From contig JAFSPW010000037.1 of the NCBI GenBank assembly GCA_017451295.1, positions 1 to 61,917 of the forward strand: 61,917 bases of DNA. The letters are read 5' to 3'. The notes below the pieces were generated by a model. The model was given only the letters and a program-made list of their open reading frames with translations. It ran no database searches and was not told where the DNA came from. This DNA comes from Clostridia bacterium. GTDB taxonomy: Bacteria; Bacillota; Clostridia; Christensenellales; CAG-138. Positions 15,703 through 24,418 of the stretch are shown in pieces; the first letter of the stretch is position 1; every line of letters begins with the position of its first letter. The position numbers were made by a program, and so were the translations under genes.

Positions 15703-16200
15703 TTAAAATACTTTGGCTATGGGCGGCTTTCTTAGAGCAAAGAGAAATATGGGCCGCAGTAGCCCCAGGGACAGGACACAAAAGGTGGTCAGCAGCCAGC
15801 CGTATTGGGGCCAGCGGTCTATAAATACGGCATGGGCGATGAGGGTGTTGAACAGGAAGGTTAGCGTTTGCAGCAGCAAAAGGGCCGCAAACAGATATGG
15901 CTGGAAGGTCCAGCCCCGGCTATAAAAGCAGACGAGGATGCCAAGGCTCCCCAAAGAGAAGCAGCCGGACAACGCCCCGAGCACCTGATGACCGGTCAGC
16001 CGCCCCAGGCAGTAGGACTGATAGAAGGGTATCCAGGCTCCCGCAGGATGGACCCGCCCGCCGCCCATGGAGCGGATGGTGAAGGCTTGCAGGATATAAC
16101 GAGCCAGGGCAAAGAGCAGCAGCACCTCAAGAAGGGCCAGCAAACACAAAAACAGAACCGTCAACACGCTCATTAGCGTCACGATGCCAAATCCCGCCAT
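15703..16200 (-). CDS. Hypothetical membrane protein, four membrane segments
   Basis: The 165-residue protein has about four hydrophobic segments: residues 8-35, a middle pair around 75-95 and 100-122, and 130-155. A short polar loop, FTIRSMGGGRVHPAGAWIPFYQSYCLGRL, contains a conserved-looking YQSY..GRLTG stretch. That loop resembles small DUF-type membrane proteins of Firmicutes with a WIPFY motif, but I cannot name the family. It is separated from the SEC-C gene by a strong terminator, so it must have its own start signal or depend on readthrough. Confidence 0.7.
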   Translation of the reverse strand: MAGFGIVTLMSVLTVLFLCLLALLEVLLLFALARYILQAFTIRSMGGGRVHPAGAWIPFYQSYCLGRLTGHQVLGALSGCFSLGSLGILVCFYSRGWTFQPYLFAALLLLQTLTFLFNTLIAHAVFIDRWPQYGWLLTTFCVLSLGLLRPIFLFALRKPPIAKVF

Positions 16201-16212
16201 AGGTGCCTCCTT

Positions 16213-16248
16213 ATAAAAAGGGGCTGCACTGAAACATTCAGGCAGCCC
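16213..16248 (-). terminator. Terminator after the SEC-C gene
   Basis: A long stem (GGGCTGC/GCAGCCC plus CTGAA/TTCAG; 16221-16233 with 16237-16248) is followed on the minus strand by CTTTTTAT. It closes the queA-to-SEC-C transcript. Confidence 0.85.
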
Positions 16249-16256
16249 GGTAGCGG

Positions 16257-16760
16257 TCAGTTTTTGCCGCAGCAGTTCTTATACTTCTTGCCGCTGCCGC
16301 AGGGGCAGGGATCGTTGCGGCCCACCTGAACAGGCGCCACAAAGACCTTGGAAGCGCGATAGGCATTGGTAATCTCCTGCCGCTTCTGCTCAGAAAGAAC
16401 GTCGTCCCATTCCGGCAGGGTGTAGAGCCACTGGGCCTTGGCTTCGTGCATGTTGAAAAAGAGCTTTTCAAAGTCGAAATCCAGAGTGACGGAGGACTCG
16501 GCGGTCAGGGCATCCAGGTCCTTTTCCCCGGAAGCAAAGGAGGTGTTGGCCCCGTCCAGATAGCCCGTGAAGGCCACGGGGTCAAAGCCCAACCGCTCCG
16601 CCAGCTCCGCCACCGTGCCGGTAAGGGGAGCCTGGTGGTTTTTGAGGACCTGGGCATAGGCCTTGGTCTCCTGCTCAAAATAGGCGTTCCAATACTTCTG
16701 ATAGTCTTCGTTGCTTTGCAGGCTCTCCGCCCGCGCTTTCCAATCGCTGAATAAACTCAT
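16257..16760 (-). CDS. SEC-C metal-binding domain protein
   Basis: The 167-residue protein ends with [20 protein letters not shown], the zinc-binding SEC-C motif (CxCx8CC) found at the end of SecA and in many stand-alone proteins. The N-terminal 140 residues are acidic and helical ([20 protein letters not shown]) and resemble no enzyme I know. SEC-C domains bind zinc and often contact ribosomes or SecB. It is the last gene of the block that starts with queA. Confidence 0.8.
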   Translation of the reverse strand: MSLFSDWKARAESLQSNEDYQKYWNAYFEQETKAYAQVLKNHQAPLTGTVAELAERLGFDPVAFTGYLDGANTSFASGEKDLDALTAESSVTLDFDFEKLFFNMHEAKAQWLYTLPEWDDVLSEQKRQEITNAYRASKVFVAPVQVGRNDPCPCGSGKKYKNCCGKN

Positions 16761-16785
16761 GTTTCGCTCCTTTTTTTGATTCGGC

Positions 16786-17277
16786 TTATTGTAAACTGAA
16801 ATCGGCTTTTAGGCAAGCATTTTTCGCCAAGGTTGCAAAAATATCCTGATTCCACAGCAGATAGGCCCCCTCCCCCGTGTCCTCGTAATAGCGGCGGCGA
16901 AAGCCTTCCTTCTGAAAATCCATACTGTAATACAGGTTTTGGGCCACCTCGTTGGTTTCCCGGACCTCCAAGGTCATCTTGTCCGCCCCATAGAAATGGG
17001 CCCTGTCCATCATGGCATAGAGCAGGTATTTGCCCAGATGCCTGCCCCGGCTGTTGGGGGCGATGGCGATGTTGGTCATGTGGGCTTCCTCAAAGAGAAC
17101 CCACATGCCGCCATAGCCTTCGATGCGGCCGTCCACCTCCACAACATAGTAGTGGGCCAGGCGGTTGTGGGTCTCCCCCATGAGGGAGGCCAATGACCAG
17201 GGGGTGGGAAAGCTCTGGACCTCGATTTCATGGACCCGGCGCACATCCCGCCGCAGCATGGGCCGAACGGCAATCAT
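16786..17277 (-). CDS. rimI: Ribosomal protein S18-alanine N-acetyltransferase
   Basis: A 163-residue GNAT acetyltransferase. The acetyl-CoA-binding region is [19 protein letters not shown], preceded by [13 protein letters not shown] and followed by [24 protein letters not shown], a strong RimI pattern. RimI acetylates the N-terminal alanine of ribosomal protein S18. It overlaps tsaB by four bases in the common tsaE-tsaB-rimI order. The extension after about residue 150 is not part of the GNAT fold. Confidence 0.9.
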   Translation of the reverse strand: MIAVRPMLRRDVRRVHEIEVQSFPTPWSLASLMGETHNRLAHYYVVEVDGRIEGYGGMWVLFEEAHMTNIAIAPNSRGRHLGKYLLYAMMDRAHFYGADKMTLEVRETNEVAQNLYYSMDFQKEGFRRRYYEDTGEGAYLLWNQDIFATLAKNACLKADFSLQ

Positions 17278-17876
17278 CCTTTGTGCATCCTTTCCGCCTG
17301 ACTGGGCCGCAGATACAGGGGGTGAGCCTCCTTTTGCCCGGGGCGGCCCTGGGCCAGCCTCGCCACAGCCCCGGCGGCGGGCAAAGCCCCATCCCCCTGG
17401 GGGGCGCCGGTGCCCGTTAAAATGGCGTTTTGCGGGAGCTGGCGCAAAAAGGGGTCTATCTCGATGGCATCAGGCGGCAGCAGCTGTGTCCCATCCGGGG
17501 CATAGAGGGCGCCGTAGCCGTTGCCGTTGCGGGCATCGATGATGGCAGCGACGGGCCGGTCCTGCTGTAGATGGGGGTATGAAAGAGCCTCCAAAGCGTT
17601 GACGGGGATGACGGGAATGCCCAGGGCGGCGGCCATGGCGTTGGCGTGGCACACGCCGATGCGAACCCCGGTAAAGGAGCCGGGACCCACATCCACCGCC
17701 AGGGCGGTTAGATCCGAAGGCGTGATATTTTCTTCCGAGAGCAGGGCATCCACGGCGGGCATCAGGGTTTGCTCGTGCCTGAGGGGGCTTTGGATCAGCA
17801 CCTCGCGGCAATTTGCTTCCGTCAGCAGGGCCAGGGAGGCCCGCTCATCCGTGCTTTCCAGGGCCAAAAGAATCAT
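17274..17876 (-). CDS. tsaB: tRNA threonylcarbamoyladenosine biosynthesis protein TsaB
   Basis: The 200-residue ASKHA-fold protein has MILLALESTDERASLALL and the GPGSFTGVRIGVCHANAMA segment typical of TsaB. TsaB is an inactive TsaD paralogue that holds TsaD and TsaE together to make t6A37 in ANN-decoding tRNAs. The start at 17876 overlaps the tsaE stop as ATGA. The longer frame has no family character. A true TsaD is not in the window, although a Kae1-like paralogue is present at 28427-29383. Confidence 0.92.
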   Translation of the reverse strand: MILLALESTDERASLALLTEANCREVLIQSPLRHEQTLMPAVDALLSEENITPSDLTALAVDVGPGSFTGVRIGVCHANAMAAALGIPVIPVNALEALSYPHLQQDRPVAAIIDARNGNGYGALYAPDGTQLLPPDAIEIDPFLRQLPQNAILTGTGAPQGDGALPAAGAVARLAQGRPGQKEAHPLYLRPSQAERMHKG

Positions 17877-18322
17877 AGTTCCTCCAACAATGCTTGATAT
17901 TCCGTCCCAAAGGCAACCAGGCGCACCTGCCGGGGCTCGGCGCCGCTGCCGGCGATGTGGACCTCCAGCCGATTCTTCGGCAGGGCCAGGGGCACCCGCT
18001 GCGCCCACTCCATAAGAAGCAGGCCTTTGCGGGTCAAATAGTCCTCGTAGCCCATGGCATAGAGCTCGTCCTCGTCCGCCAGGCGATAGGCATCAAAGTG
18101 AAAAAGGGGTGGCTCGGTAGGGTATTCCTGAACGATGGTGAAGGTGGGGCTGCTGATGTGGTCCTGGCCCAAATAGCGGCCAAGGCCCCGAACCAGCACG
18201 CTCTTCCCTGCCCCCAGGTCCCCAAACAGGGCCACGAAGCTGCCGGGAAAGAGCCGAGCGCCCAGCCTGGCGCCCAGGGCTTCCATGTCCCCTTCCGTGG
18301 CAATGAGCAAGTCCTTCTCCAT
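17873..18322 (-). CDS. tsaE: tRNA t6A biosynthesis ATPase TsaE
   Basis: A 149-residue P-loop ATPase with Walker A GDLGAGKSVLVRGLG and the family sequence SSPTFTIVQEY followed by FHFDAYRL. TsaE drives turnover of the TsaB-TsaD complex in t6A synthesis. Its start and the tgt stop share one base. It is the second gene of the tsaE-tsaB-rimI trio. Confidence 0.93.
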   Translation of the reverse strand: MEKDLLIATEGDMEALGARLGARLFPGSFVALFGDLGAGKSVLVRGLGRYLGQDHISSPTFTIVQEYPTEPPLFHFDAYRLADEDELYAMGYEDYLTRKGLLLMEWAQRVPLALPKNRLEVHIAGSGAEPRQVRLVAFGTEYQALLEEL

Positions 18323-19437
18323 CAGAACAGCTTGACCTCCAGGAGCTCTTTGGCAAAGTCCCCGAAGCGGTCCTCTGCGATGGCCCGGCGAATGTCCTCC
18401 ATGAGGCGGACGGAGAAGCGGATGTTGTGCATGGTGATAAGGGTGCCGGAGAGAATCTCCTCCGCCTTGATTAAGTGGCGGATATAGGCCCGGCTGAAGT
18501 TCCGGCAGGCATAGCAGTCACAGCCCTCCTCGATGGGCGAGAAATCCTCTGCATAGGCTTGGTTCCTGAGCATGATGCGGCCCTTGCGGGTGAGGGCCAG
18601 GCCGTTGCGGGCGGCCCGGGTCTGCAGAACGCAGTCGAACATATCCACCCCCCGCAGGACCCCTTCGATGAGGCAATCGGGGCTGCCCACCCCCATAAGA
18701 TACCGGGGCTTGTTCTCCGGCATATAGGGGCGAATGGCATCCAGCATCCGATACATGGTCTCCTTGGGTTCGCCCACGGAAAGGCCGCCGATGCCATAGC
18801 CGGGGAAGTCCATGGCGGCCAGGGTCTTGGCGCTCTCAATACGCAAATCCTCATAGACACAGCCCTGGACGATGCCGAACAGGGCCTGGTCCGGCCGGGT
18901 GTGAACCGCCTGGCAACGCTCCGCCCAGCGGTGGGTCCGGTCCATGGCCTTGACGGCATAGCGATAGTCGGCGGTGCCGGGAGCGCATTCATCAAAGCAC
19001 ATGGCAATGTCCGCCCCCAGGGCCTGTTCCACGGCCATGACGCTTTCCGGGGTGAACATATGCTTGCTGCCATCTATATGGGAGCGGAACAGGACCCCAT
19101 CCTCGTGGATGTCCCCCTTCTTGGCCAGGGAAAAGACCTGGAAGCCGCCGCTGTCCGTAAGGATGGGCTTGTTCCAGTGCATGAACGTATGAAGGCCCCC
19201 CGCCTTCTCCACAAGCTGATGGCCGGGGCGCAGATACAGGTGGTAGGTGTTGGACAGGAGGATGGAGGCGCCGGTCTGTTCCACATCCCAAGGGGTCATG
19301 GCCTTCACCGTGGCCTGGGTGCCCACGGGCATGTACACAGGGGTGTCGATGTCCCCGTGGGGGGTGTGGAGCCGACCCAGGCGGGCGCCGGTCTGCTTGT
19401 CCACATGCAATACTTCAAACTTGAAATTCTCGTTCAT
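18322..19437 (-). CDS. tgt: tRNA-guanine transglycosylase
   Basis: The 371-residue enzyme exchanges guanine 34 for preQ1 in tRNAs with GUN anticodons. Visible are [10 protein letters not shown] (substrate pocket, catalytic Asp), [32 protein letters not shown], and the zinc site [17 protein letters not shown]. The ATG at 19437 is used because the family homology begins at [10 protein letters not shown]; the longer frame reaches into queA. The gene follows queA by ten bases, the usual queuosine pair. Confidence 0.95.
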   Translation of the reverse strand: MNENFKFEVLHVDKQTGARLGRLHTPHGDIDTPVYMPVGTQATVKAMTPWDVEQTGASILLSNTYHLYLRPGHQLVEKAGGLHTFMHWNKPILTDSGGFQVFSLAKKGDIHEDGVLFRSHIDGSKHMFTPESVMAVEQALGADIAMCFDECAPGTADYRYAVKAMDRTHRWAERCQAVHTRPDQALFGIVQGCVYEDLRIESAKTLAAMDFPGYGIGGLSVGEPKETMYRMLDAIRPYMPENKPRYLMGVGSPDCLIEGVLRGVDMFDCVLQTRAARNGLALTRKGRIMLRNQAYAEDFSPIEEGCDCYACRNFSRAYIRHLIKAEEILSGTLITMHNIRFSVRLMEDIRRAIAEDRFGDFAKELLEVKLF

Positions 19438-19447
19438 AGGCTTTCCT

Positions 19448-20473
19448 TTACTCGAATAAGCAGGCATCCCCGAAGCTGAAGAACCGATAGCGTTCACGGA
19501 CGGCATGTTCATAGACTTTCAACACTTCCTCCCGGCCGACAAAGGCGGACACCAGCATCAAGAGGGTGCTTTCGGGCAGGTGGAAGTTGGTGATGAGGGC
19601 ATCCACGGCCTTGTAGCGATAGCCGGGGGTGATGTAGATGCCGGTGAAGCCGGAGCCCGGATGGACTTGTCCATCCTCCGTGGCCACGCTTTCCAGGGTG
19701 CGGACGGAGGTGGTGCCCACGCAGACGATTCTGCCGCCGGCGGCACGGGCTTCGTTGATGGTCCTGGCCGCCTGCTCCGTCACCTCGTAATACTCCAGGT
19801 GCATCTGGTGGTCCTCGATGTTCTCCTCGCTGACGGGGCGGAAGGTGCCCAGGCCCACATGCAGCAGCACGTCCACAATCTTCACGTCCTTTTGGGTGAT
19901 TTTCTCCAGCAGTTCCGGGGTGAAGTGCAGGCCGGCCGTGGGGGCGGCGGCGCTGCCCCGGGTGACGGCATAGACGGTTTGATAGCGCTCCTTGTCGGTG
20001 AGGCGCTCCGTAATATAGGGGGGCAAAGGCATCTGCCCGGCCCTATCCAGCACCTCCTCGAAGATGCCCTCATATTGAAGCGCCACCCGCTTGCCGCCGT
20101 CCATATCCGCCTCCCCCAAGACAAAAACGGAGAGTTCGTCGGTGACGGTATAGACGGTGCCGGGCTTGGCCCTTTTGGCGGGCTTGCACAGGCACTCCCA
20201 GGTGTCCCCCTCCAGGCGCCGAAGCAGCAAAAACTCCATGGTGCCCCCGGTCTCGGGGCGGTGGCCGATGAGCCGGGCGGGGATGACCCGGGTGTTGTTG
20301 CGTACCAGTACATCCCCCGGGTGCAGGTGGTCTATCACGTCCGTGAACACCCCATCCGTAAGGGTGCCCTTTTTGCGGTTGTAGATTAAGAGCCTCGACT
20401 CGCTGCGCACGGCGGCAGGGGTTTGGGCGATGAGCTCCTTGGGCAAATCATAAAAAAAGTCGCTGGTTTTCAC
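19448..20473 (-). CDS. queA: tRNA preQ1(34) S-adenosylmethionine ribosyltransferase-isomerase
   Basis: The 341-residue enzyme converts preQ1 in tRNA to epoxyqueuosine using [56 protein letters not shown] and [10 protein letters not shown] are classical QueA blocks. It starts at GTG 20473 behind GAGG at seven bases. A promoter lies at 20506-20533. It heads the transcript queA-tgt-tsaE-tsaB-rimI-SEC-C. Confidence 0.95.
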   Translation of the reverse strand: MKTSDFFYDLPKELIAQTPAAVRSESRLLIYNRKKGTLTDGVFTDVIDHLHPGDVLVRNNTRVIPARLIGHRPETGGTMEFLLLRRLEGDTWECLCKPAKRAKPGTVYTVTDELSVFVLGEADMDGGKRVALQYEGIFEEVLDRAGQMPLPPYITERLTDKERYQTVYAVTRGSAAAPTAGLHFTPELLEKITQKDVKIVDVLLHVGLGTFRPVSEENIEDHQMHLEYYEVTEQAARTINEARAAGGRIVCVGTTSVRTLESVATEDGQVHPGSGFTGIYITPGYRYKAVDALITNFHLPESTLLMLVSAFVGREEVLKVYEHAVRERYRFFSFGDACLFE

Positions 20474-20505
20474 TGGCTTACCTCGGCACAGAATGATACA
20501 GATAC

Positions 20506-20533
20506 ATTATACACAAAACAGCACCCGGTGCAA
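20506..20533 (-). promoter_or_regulatory. Promoter of the queA operon
   Basis: TTGCAC (20528-20533), 16-bp spacer and TATAAT (20506-20511). Confidence 0.75.
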
Positions 20534-20561
20534 CAAAAAAATGGGCAGCAAAAAGCCGCCC
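20534..20561 (-). terminator. Terminator after recN
   Basis: The stem GGGCGGC/GCTGCCC (20555-20561 with 20543-20549, one G-T pair) is followed on the minus strand by seven T. It abuts the -35 box of the queA promoter. Confidence 0.8.
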
Positions 20562-20576
20562 GCAGAAGAAACAGAC

Positions 20577-22250
20577 TTAGTTTTCCCGTGCCCGCTTTAA
20601 GAGGTTTTTCGCATGCTGGATGGCCAGGGGGTCGTCTACGCTGCCCATGATTCTGGCCAGCTCCCTTGGCCGCTCCGCCTCCGTAAGGGGGCGAACGTGG
20701 GAGTGGGTGCTCTCCCCCTCCGTCTGCTTATAGATATAGTACTGATGGTCCGCCCGGGCGGCGATTTGGGCCAGGTGCGTGACACACAGCAGCTGGTGGG
20801 TGGCGGACAGCTCGCCCATCTTCTTGGCCACGGCGTTGGCGATAAGGCCGGAGATGCCGGTATCGATTTCGTCGAAAATCAGGGTGTCGATGGCATCCAC
20901 ATGGGACAGGGCCGCCTTGAAGGACAGCATGACCCGGGAGATTTCGCCACCGGAGGCCACCCGCACCAGGGGCTTTTCCGGTTCCCCTTTGTTGGCGGAG
21001 AAGAGGAAGGCCACCTGGTCGATGCCCGTTTCGCTGAGGTCCTCCGGGGCAAGGCCGGTAAACCCGGCGGAGAAGGAGGCGTTGGGCATGCCCATATCGT
21101 GAAGGTTCTCCTCGATGGCGGCTTTGAGCTTTTTAGCCCCTTCCTGCCGCCGCCGGGACAGCTCCCTTGCCGCCTGGGCAAAGGCAAAGACGGCTTCCTG
21201 CTCCTGCTGCGCTAAGAGTTCCACCCGCTCCTCCCCGCCAAGCAGAGTATCCCGCTGGGCGCGAAGGTTCTCGGCGTAGGCAAGGACCTCCTCGATGCTA
21301 ACGCCGTACTTGCGCTTGAGCTGGCTGATATCAAAGAGGCGGCTTTCTATCTCGGTCAATTCCTCCGGCTCGAAGCTAAGGCCGTTGAGGGCATCGCGCA
21401 GGGAGAAGGCCACATCCTCCAGGGTGTAATAGGCTTCCTCCGCCTGGGCGGCGGATTGGGCAAACTTTTCGTCGAAGGGGGAAAGGGCATCGAGGGCCTT
21501 TTTGGCGCTTGTCAGGCGGCTAAGGACCCCGTCCTCATCGTATAAATCATCGTGAGCGGACTGCAGGTTCTGCTGGATGAGGGCGAAGTTCTGCAGCTGC
21601 TTCTTTCTGTTTTCCAGCTGCTCCTCCTCCCCTATCTGCAGATTGGCGCCTTCAATCTCCCCGAGTTCAAAGGCAATGATGTCCAGCTGCCGGGCCCGTT
21701 CCTTCAGGCTCCGTTGCAGCTTTTCGCGTTCGCTACGCCGCTCGAGGGCGGTCTGCCGCTGAGCCAGCATGTTGGAAAGAAGGCCGTCACGGTCGCTGCC
21801 GGAAAAGGCATCCAAGAGGCCCAGATGGGTCTTCTCGTTGAGCAGGGACTGATGGGCGTGCTGGCCGTGCATATCCACCAGCATGTCCCCCACGGTTTTC
21901 AGCTCCCCGGCGCTGACCAGGGTGCCGTTGATGCGGCAGACGCTTTTGCCGCTTTGGTACAGCTCCCGATAGAGGACCACCTCTTCCCCGTCATAGAGGC
22001 CCTGGTCCAGCAGGTATTCGGCGGCGGGCGTGCCCTCCTTCACCACAAACTCCGCCTCCACGGAGCCCCGCTGGGCCCCGGTGCGAATGCTTTCCCGATA
22101 GGCCCGCTCCCCCAGGGCCAGGCCGACGGCTTCGATGAGGATGGATTTTCCGGCGCCGGTTTCGCCGGTCAATGCACAAAAGCCCTCCGCAAAATCCAGG
22201 GAGAGCTTGTCAATCAGGGCGATATTGGTGATGGTCAAGTGCCTAAGCAC
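20577..22250 (-). CDS. recN: DNA repair protein RecN
   Basis: A 557-residue SMC-like ATPase: Walker A GETGAGKSILIEAV near residues 30-43, a central coiled coil (about 160-370), the signature VASGGEISRVMLSFKAAL, and Walker B DTLIFDEIDTGISG. RecN acts on double-strand breaks. It follows nadK-argR in the conserved Clostridial order. The usual downstream neighbours spoIVB and spo0A are not here; queA follows instead. Confidence 0.95.
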   Translation of the reverse strand: MLRHLTITNIALIDKLSLDFAEGFCALTGETGAGKSILIEAVGLALGERAYRESIRTGAQRGSVEAEFVVKEGTPAAEYLLDQGLYDGEEVVLYRELYQSGKSVCRINGTLVSAGELKTVGDMLVDMHGQHAHQSLLNEKTHLGLLDAFSGSDRDGLLSNMLAQRQTALERRSEREKLQRSLKERARQLDIIAFELGEIEGANLQIGEEEQLENRKKQLQNFALIQQNLQSAHDDLYDEDGVLSRLTSAKKALDALSPFDEKFAQSAAQAEEAYYTLEDVAFSLRDALNGLSFEPEELTEIESRLFDISQLKRKYGVSIEEVLAYAENLRAQRDTLLGGEERVELLAQQEQEAVFAFAQAARELSRRRQEGAKKLKAAIEENLHDMGMPNASFSAGFTGLAPEDLSETGIDQVAFLFSANKGEPEKPLVRVASGGEISRVMLSFKAALSHVDAIDTLIFDEIDTGISGLIANAVAKKMGELSATHQLLCVTHLAQIAARADHQYYIYKQTEGESTHSHVRPLTEAERPRELARIMGSVDDPLAIQHAKNLLKRAREN

Positions 22251-22262
22251 GGCGATGCTCCT

Positions 22263-22712
22263 TTATTTCATCATTTTCTGGAAACGCTTGATGATTTCCG
22301 CCACGTTCTTCCCTTCCCGGATGGCCACAAAGATGGTGTTGTCCCCGGCGATGGAACCGGCAATCTCCGGCCACTTCAAGGAGTCGATGGCTTCTCCTGC
22401 TACGGAGGCGCTGCCGGCGATGGTCTTGATGACGATCATGTTGCCGGCGTTGGTGATGGAAAGCACGCAGTTGGTGAACAGGCGGATGAAACGCTCCTGC
22501 AAGTCGGACTCGGCCTTCTCCACGGTGGCATACTTATAGTTGCCCTCGGAGGTGAGGACCTTGATGAGCCGCAGCTCCTTGATGTCCCGGGAGACGGTGG
22601 CCTGGGTGACCTGGAAGCCCTGTTCGCCGAGGAGCTTTGCCAGCTCCTCCTGGGTTTCCACATCCTGGGAGCCGATAATCTTGATAATCATTGCATGGCG
22701 TTTGGTTTTCAT
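22263..22712 (-). CDS. argR: Arginine repressor
   Basis: The 149-residue protein has an N-terminal winged helix (QEELAKLLGEQGFQVTQATVSRDIKELRL, the SRDIKEL element being diagnostic) and a C-terminal arginine-binding hexamerisation domain with GSIAGDNTIFVAIR. It senses arginine and represses its biosynthesis genes. It is encoded 12 bases upstream of recN. Confidence 0.95.
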   Translation of the reverse strand: MKTKRHAMIIKIIGSQDVETQEELAKLLGEQGFQVTQATVSRDIKELRLIKVLTSEGNYKYATVEKAESDLQERFIRLFTNCVLSITNAGNMIVIKTIAGSASVAGEAIDSLKWPEIAGSIAGDNTIFVAIREGKNVAEIIKRFQKMMK

Positions 22713-22734
22713 CCTGATTTCCTATCCTTTGGTG

Positions 22735-23517
22735 TTATGAAAGTCGGTTCGAGATACGGCTGTACAGGTCCATCTCTTGAAGGCGAACGAAGCTCACCTT
22801 CTGCTTTGAGCCCGTGATGCAGAGGCTCCCCCCTTTTTCCAGGGAGCCAACCCATTCCCCGTCCATGGCGGCCATGCCTTCATCATGCTCCATGAGCTCC
22901 ACCTTGCTGCCGCTGCTGACCACGATGGGCCGCACATGCAGCTTGTGGGGGCAGATGGGGGTGATGACCAGGGCATCCACGCCCTCCGGGACGATGGGAC
23001 CGCCGGCGGAGAGGTTGTACCCGGTGGAGCCGGTGGGGGTGGAGACCACCACACCGTCGCCGGAGAAGCACCAGGCGAGCTTCCCGTCGATGCACACATC
23101 CACCTCCGTAACACCGGAGAAGGAGCGCTTATAGAGGACCGCATCGTTAAGACAGCGATACAAAGCCCCGTCCTGCATGGTGCATTCGAGCATGGAGCGC
23201 TGCTCCAAATGGAAGCTGCCGGACTTGATCTTTTGGAGGGCATCCGCAAAGGAATCCTCCTGCAGTTCCGTCAAAAACCCCACCCGACCGAAGTGGATGC
23301 CCAGCAAAGGCATATCATAGGCGAGGGCCGTGGGCACCTGGCGGATGATGGAGCCATCGCCGCCGATGACCACGATGACCCCCTTTTCCCCGCCTGCAGG
23401 GGCTTGGGTTTCGATTTCATCGCATAAAAAACCATGTGCCCGGCCCACCTCCATGAGACGCTGCCGTGCCTGAAAAGTGGCTGGTTTTTTGGGATTCGCC
23501 GCAAAAAAGAGATGCAA
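22735..23517 (-). CDS. nadK: NAD kinase
   Basis: The 260-residue enzyme makes NADP from NAD. The GGDGS motif is in VVIGGDGSIIRQ, and the NDAVLYKRS and PTGSTGYNLSAGGPIV blocks are present. I place the start at TTG 23517, behind GGGGGG. The in-frame ATG at 23544 overlaps the predicted transcription start of the promoter at 23549-23577, so it could not be fully transcribed. With TTG the protein begins MHLFFAANPKKP, a normal NadK N-terminus. Confidence 0.93.
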   Translation of the reverse strand: MHLFFAANPKKPATFQARQRLMEVGRAHGFLCDEIETQAPAGGEKGVIVVIGGDGSIIRQVPTALAYDMPLLGIHFGRVGFLTELQEDSFADALQKIKSGSFHLEQRSMLECTMQDGALYRCLNDAVLYKRSFSGVTEVDVCIDGKLAWCFSGDGVVVSTPTGSTGYNLSAGGPIVPEGVDALVITPICPHKLHVRPIVVSSGSKVELMEHDEGMAAMDGEWVGSLEKGGSLCITGSKQKVSFVRLQEMDLYSRISNRLS

Positions 23518-23548
23518 AACTGACCCCCCGGATGAATACTGCATGGGT

Positions 23549-23577
23549 ATTATACGATACATTATTTCGAATTTCAA
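23549..23577 (-). promoter_or_regulatory. Promoter of nadK-argR-recN
   Basis: TTGAAA (23572-23577), 17-bp spacer and TATAAT (23549-23554). The expected transcription start is near 23542, which decides the nadK start codon. Confidence 0.8.
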
Positions 23578-23596
23578 TACATTTATGAATAAATCT

Positions 23597-24418
23597 TTAA
23601 CAATTTTTATGGAATTGCCGCCCCTCGTCCACAATTTGAGCGGCTTTTTGCCTCAGGTCCCAGGGAGCGTCCTGGGCAGAATCTCCCTGTTTCTCTAAAA
23701 AGAGCAGGAATTCAATGTTGCCCTTGGGACCGGTGATGGGCGAATAGCTCAAATCCAGCACCTTATAGCCGGCGGTTTGGGCAAAGGACATTATTTTTAT
23801 GCAAACATCCGTATGGACCTCCCGGTCCCGAACCACGCCGTTCTTCCCCACCTGGCCCCGGCCCGCCTCGAACTGGGGCTTGATGAGGGCCACCACCTGC
23901 CCCTTTGGCCGCAGGCACTCCCTAAGGGGCGGCAAAATCAGCTGCAGGGAGATGAAGGATACGTCGATGGAGGCAAAGTCGAAAGGACCGGGGAACCAGG
24001 CCGGCTCCATATAGCGGGCGTTCATCCGCTCCATAACCGTGACCCGGGGGTCGTTACGCAGCTTCCAATCCAGCTGGCCATAGCCCACATCGAGCGCGCA
24101 CACATGCCGGGCGCCGTTTTGGAGCATGCAGTCCGTAAAGCCTCCGGTGGAGGCGCCCACATCAAGACAGGTTTTGCCCTGGAGGGTCAAGGGAAAGACC
24201 TTCAGGGCCTTATCTAACTTCAAGCCGCCCCGGCTCACAAAGGGCACCGGGTCCTCATGCAGGGACACCTGGTCCTCGGGACGAACCTCCTGGCCCGCCT
24301 TGTCCGCCTTCTGGCCGTTGACAAAGACCTCCCCGGCCATAATCATGGCCCGGGCCTTCTCCCGGGAGGGGGCCAGACCCGCCTCCGCCATATATACATC
24401 CAGTCTCTGTTTGTCCAT
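23597..24418 (-). CDS. tlyA: TlyA family rRNA 2'-O-methyltransferase
   Basis: The 273-residue protein has an N-terminal S4 RNA-binding domain (QRLDVYMAEAGLAPSREKARAMIMAGEVFVNG) and a C-terminal Rossmann methyltransferase (LDVGASTGGFTDCMLQNGA...ALDVGYGQLDWKL), matching TlyA, which methylates 16S and 23S rRNA. The ATG at 24418 shares a base with the dxs stop; the longer frame is within dxs. Confidence 0.93.
   Translation of the reverse strand: MDKQRLDVYMAEAGLAPSREKARAMIMAGEVFVNGQKADKAGQEVRPEDQVSLHEDPVPFVSRGGLKLDKALKVFPLTLQGKTCLDVGASTGGFTDCMLQNGARHVCALDVGYGQLDWKLRNDPRVTVMERMNARYMEPAWFPGPFDFASIDVSFISLQLILPPLRECLRPKGQVVALIKPQFEAGRGQVGKNGVVRDREVHTDVCIKIMSFAQTAGYKVLDLSYSPITGPKGNIEFLLFLEKQGDSAQDAPWDLRQKAAQIVDEGRQFHKNC

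Noticed and set aside
23542..23544. ATG start for nadK at 23544
   Set aside because: It coincides with the predicted transcription start and has no ribosome site; the TTG at 23517 has both a leader and a G-rich site.
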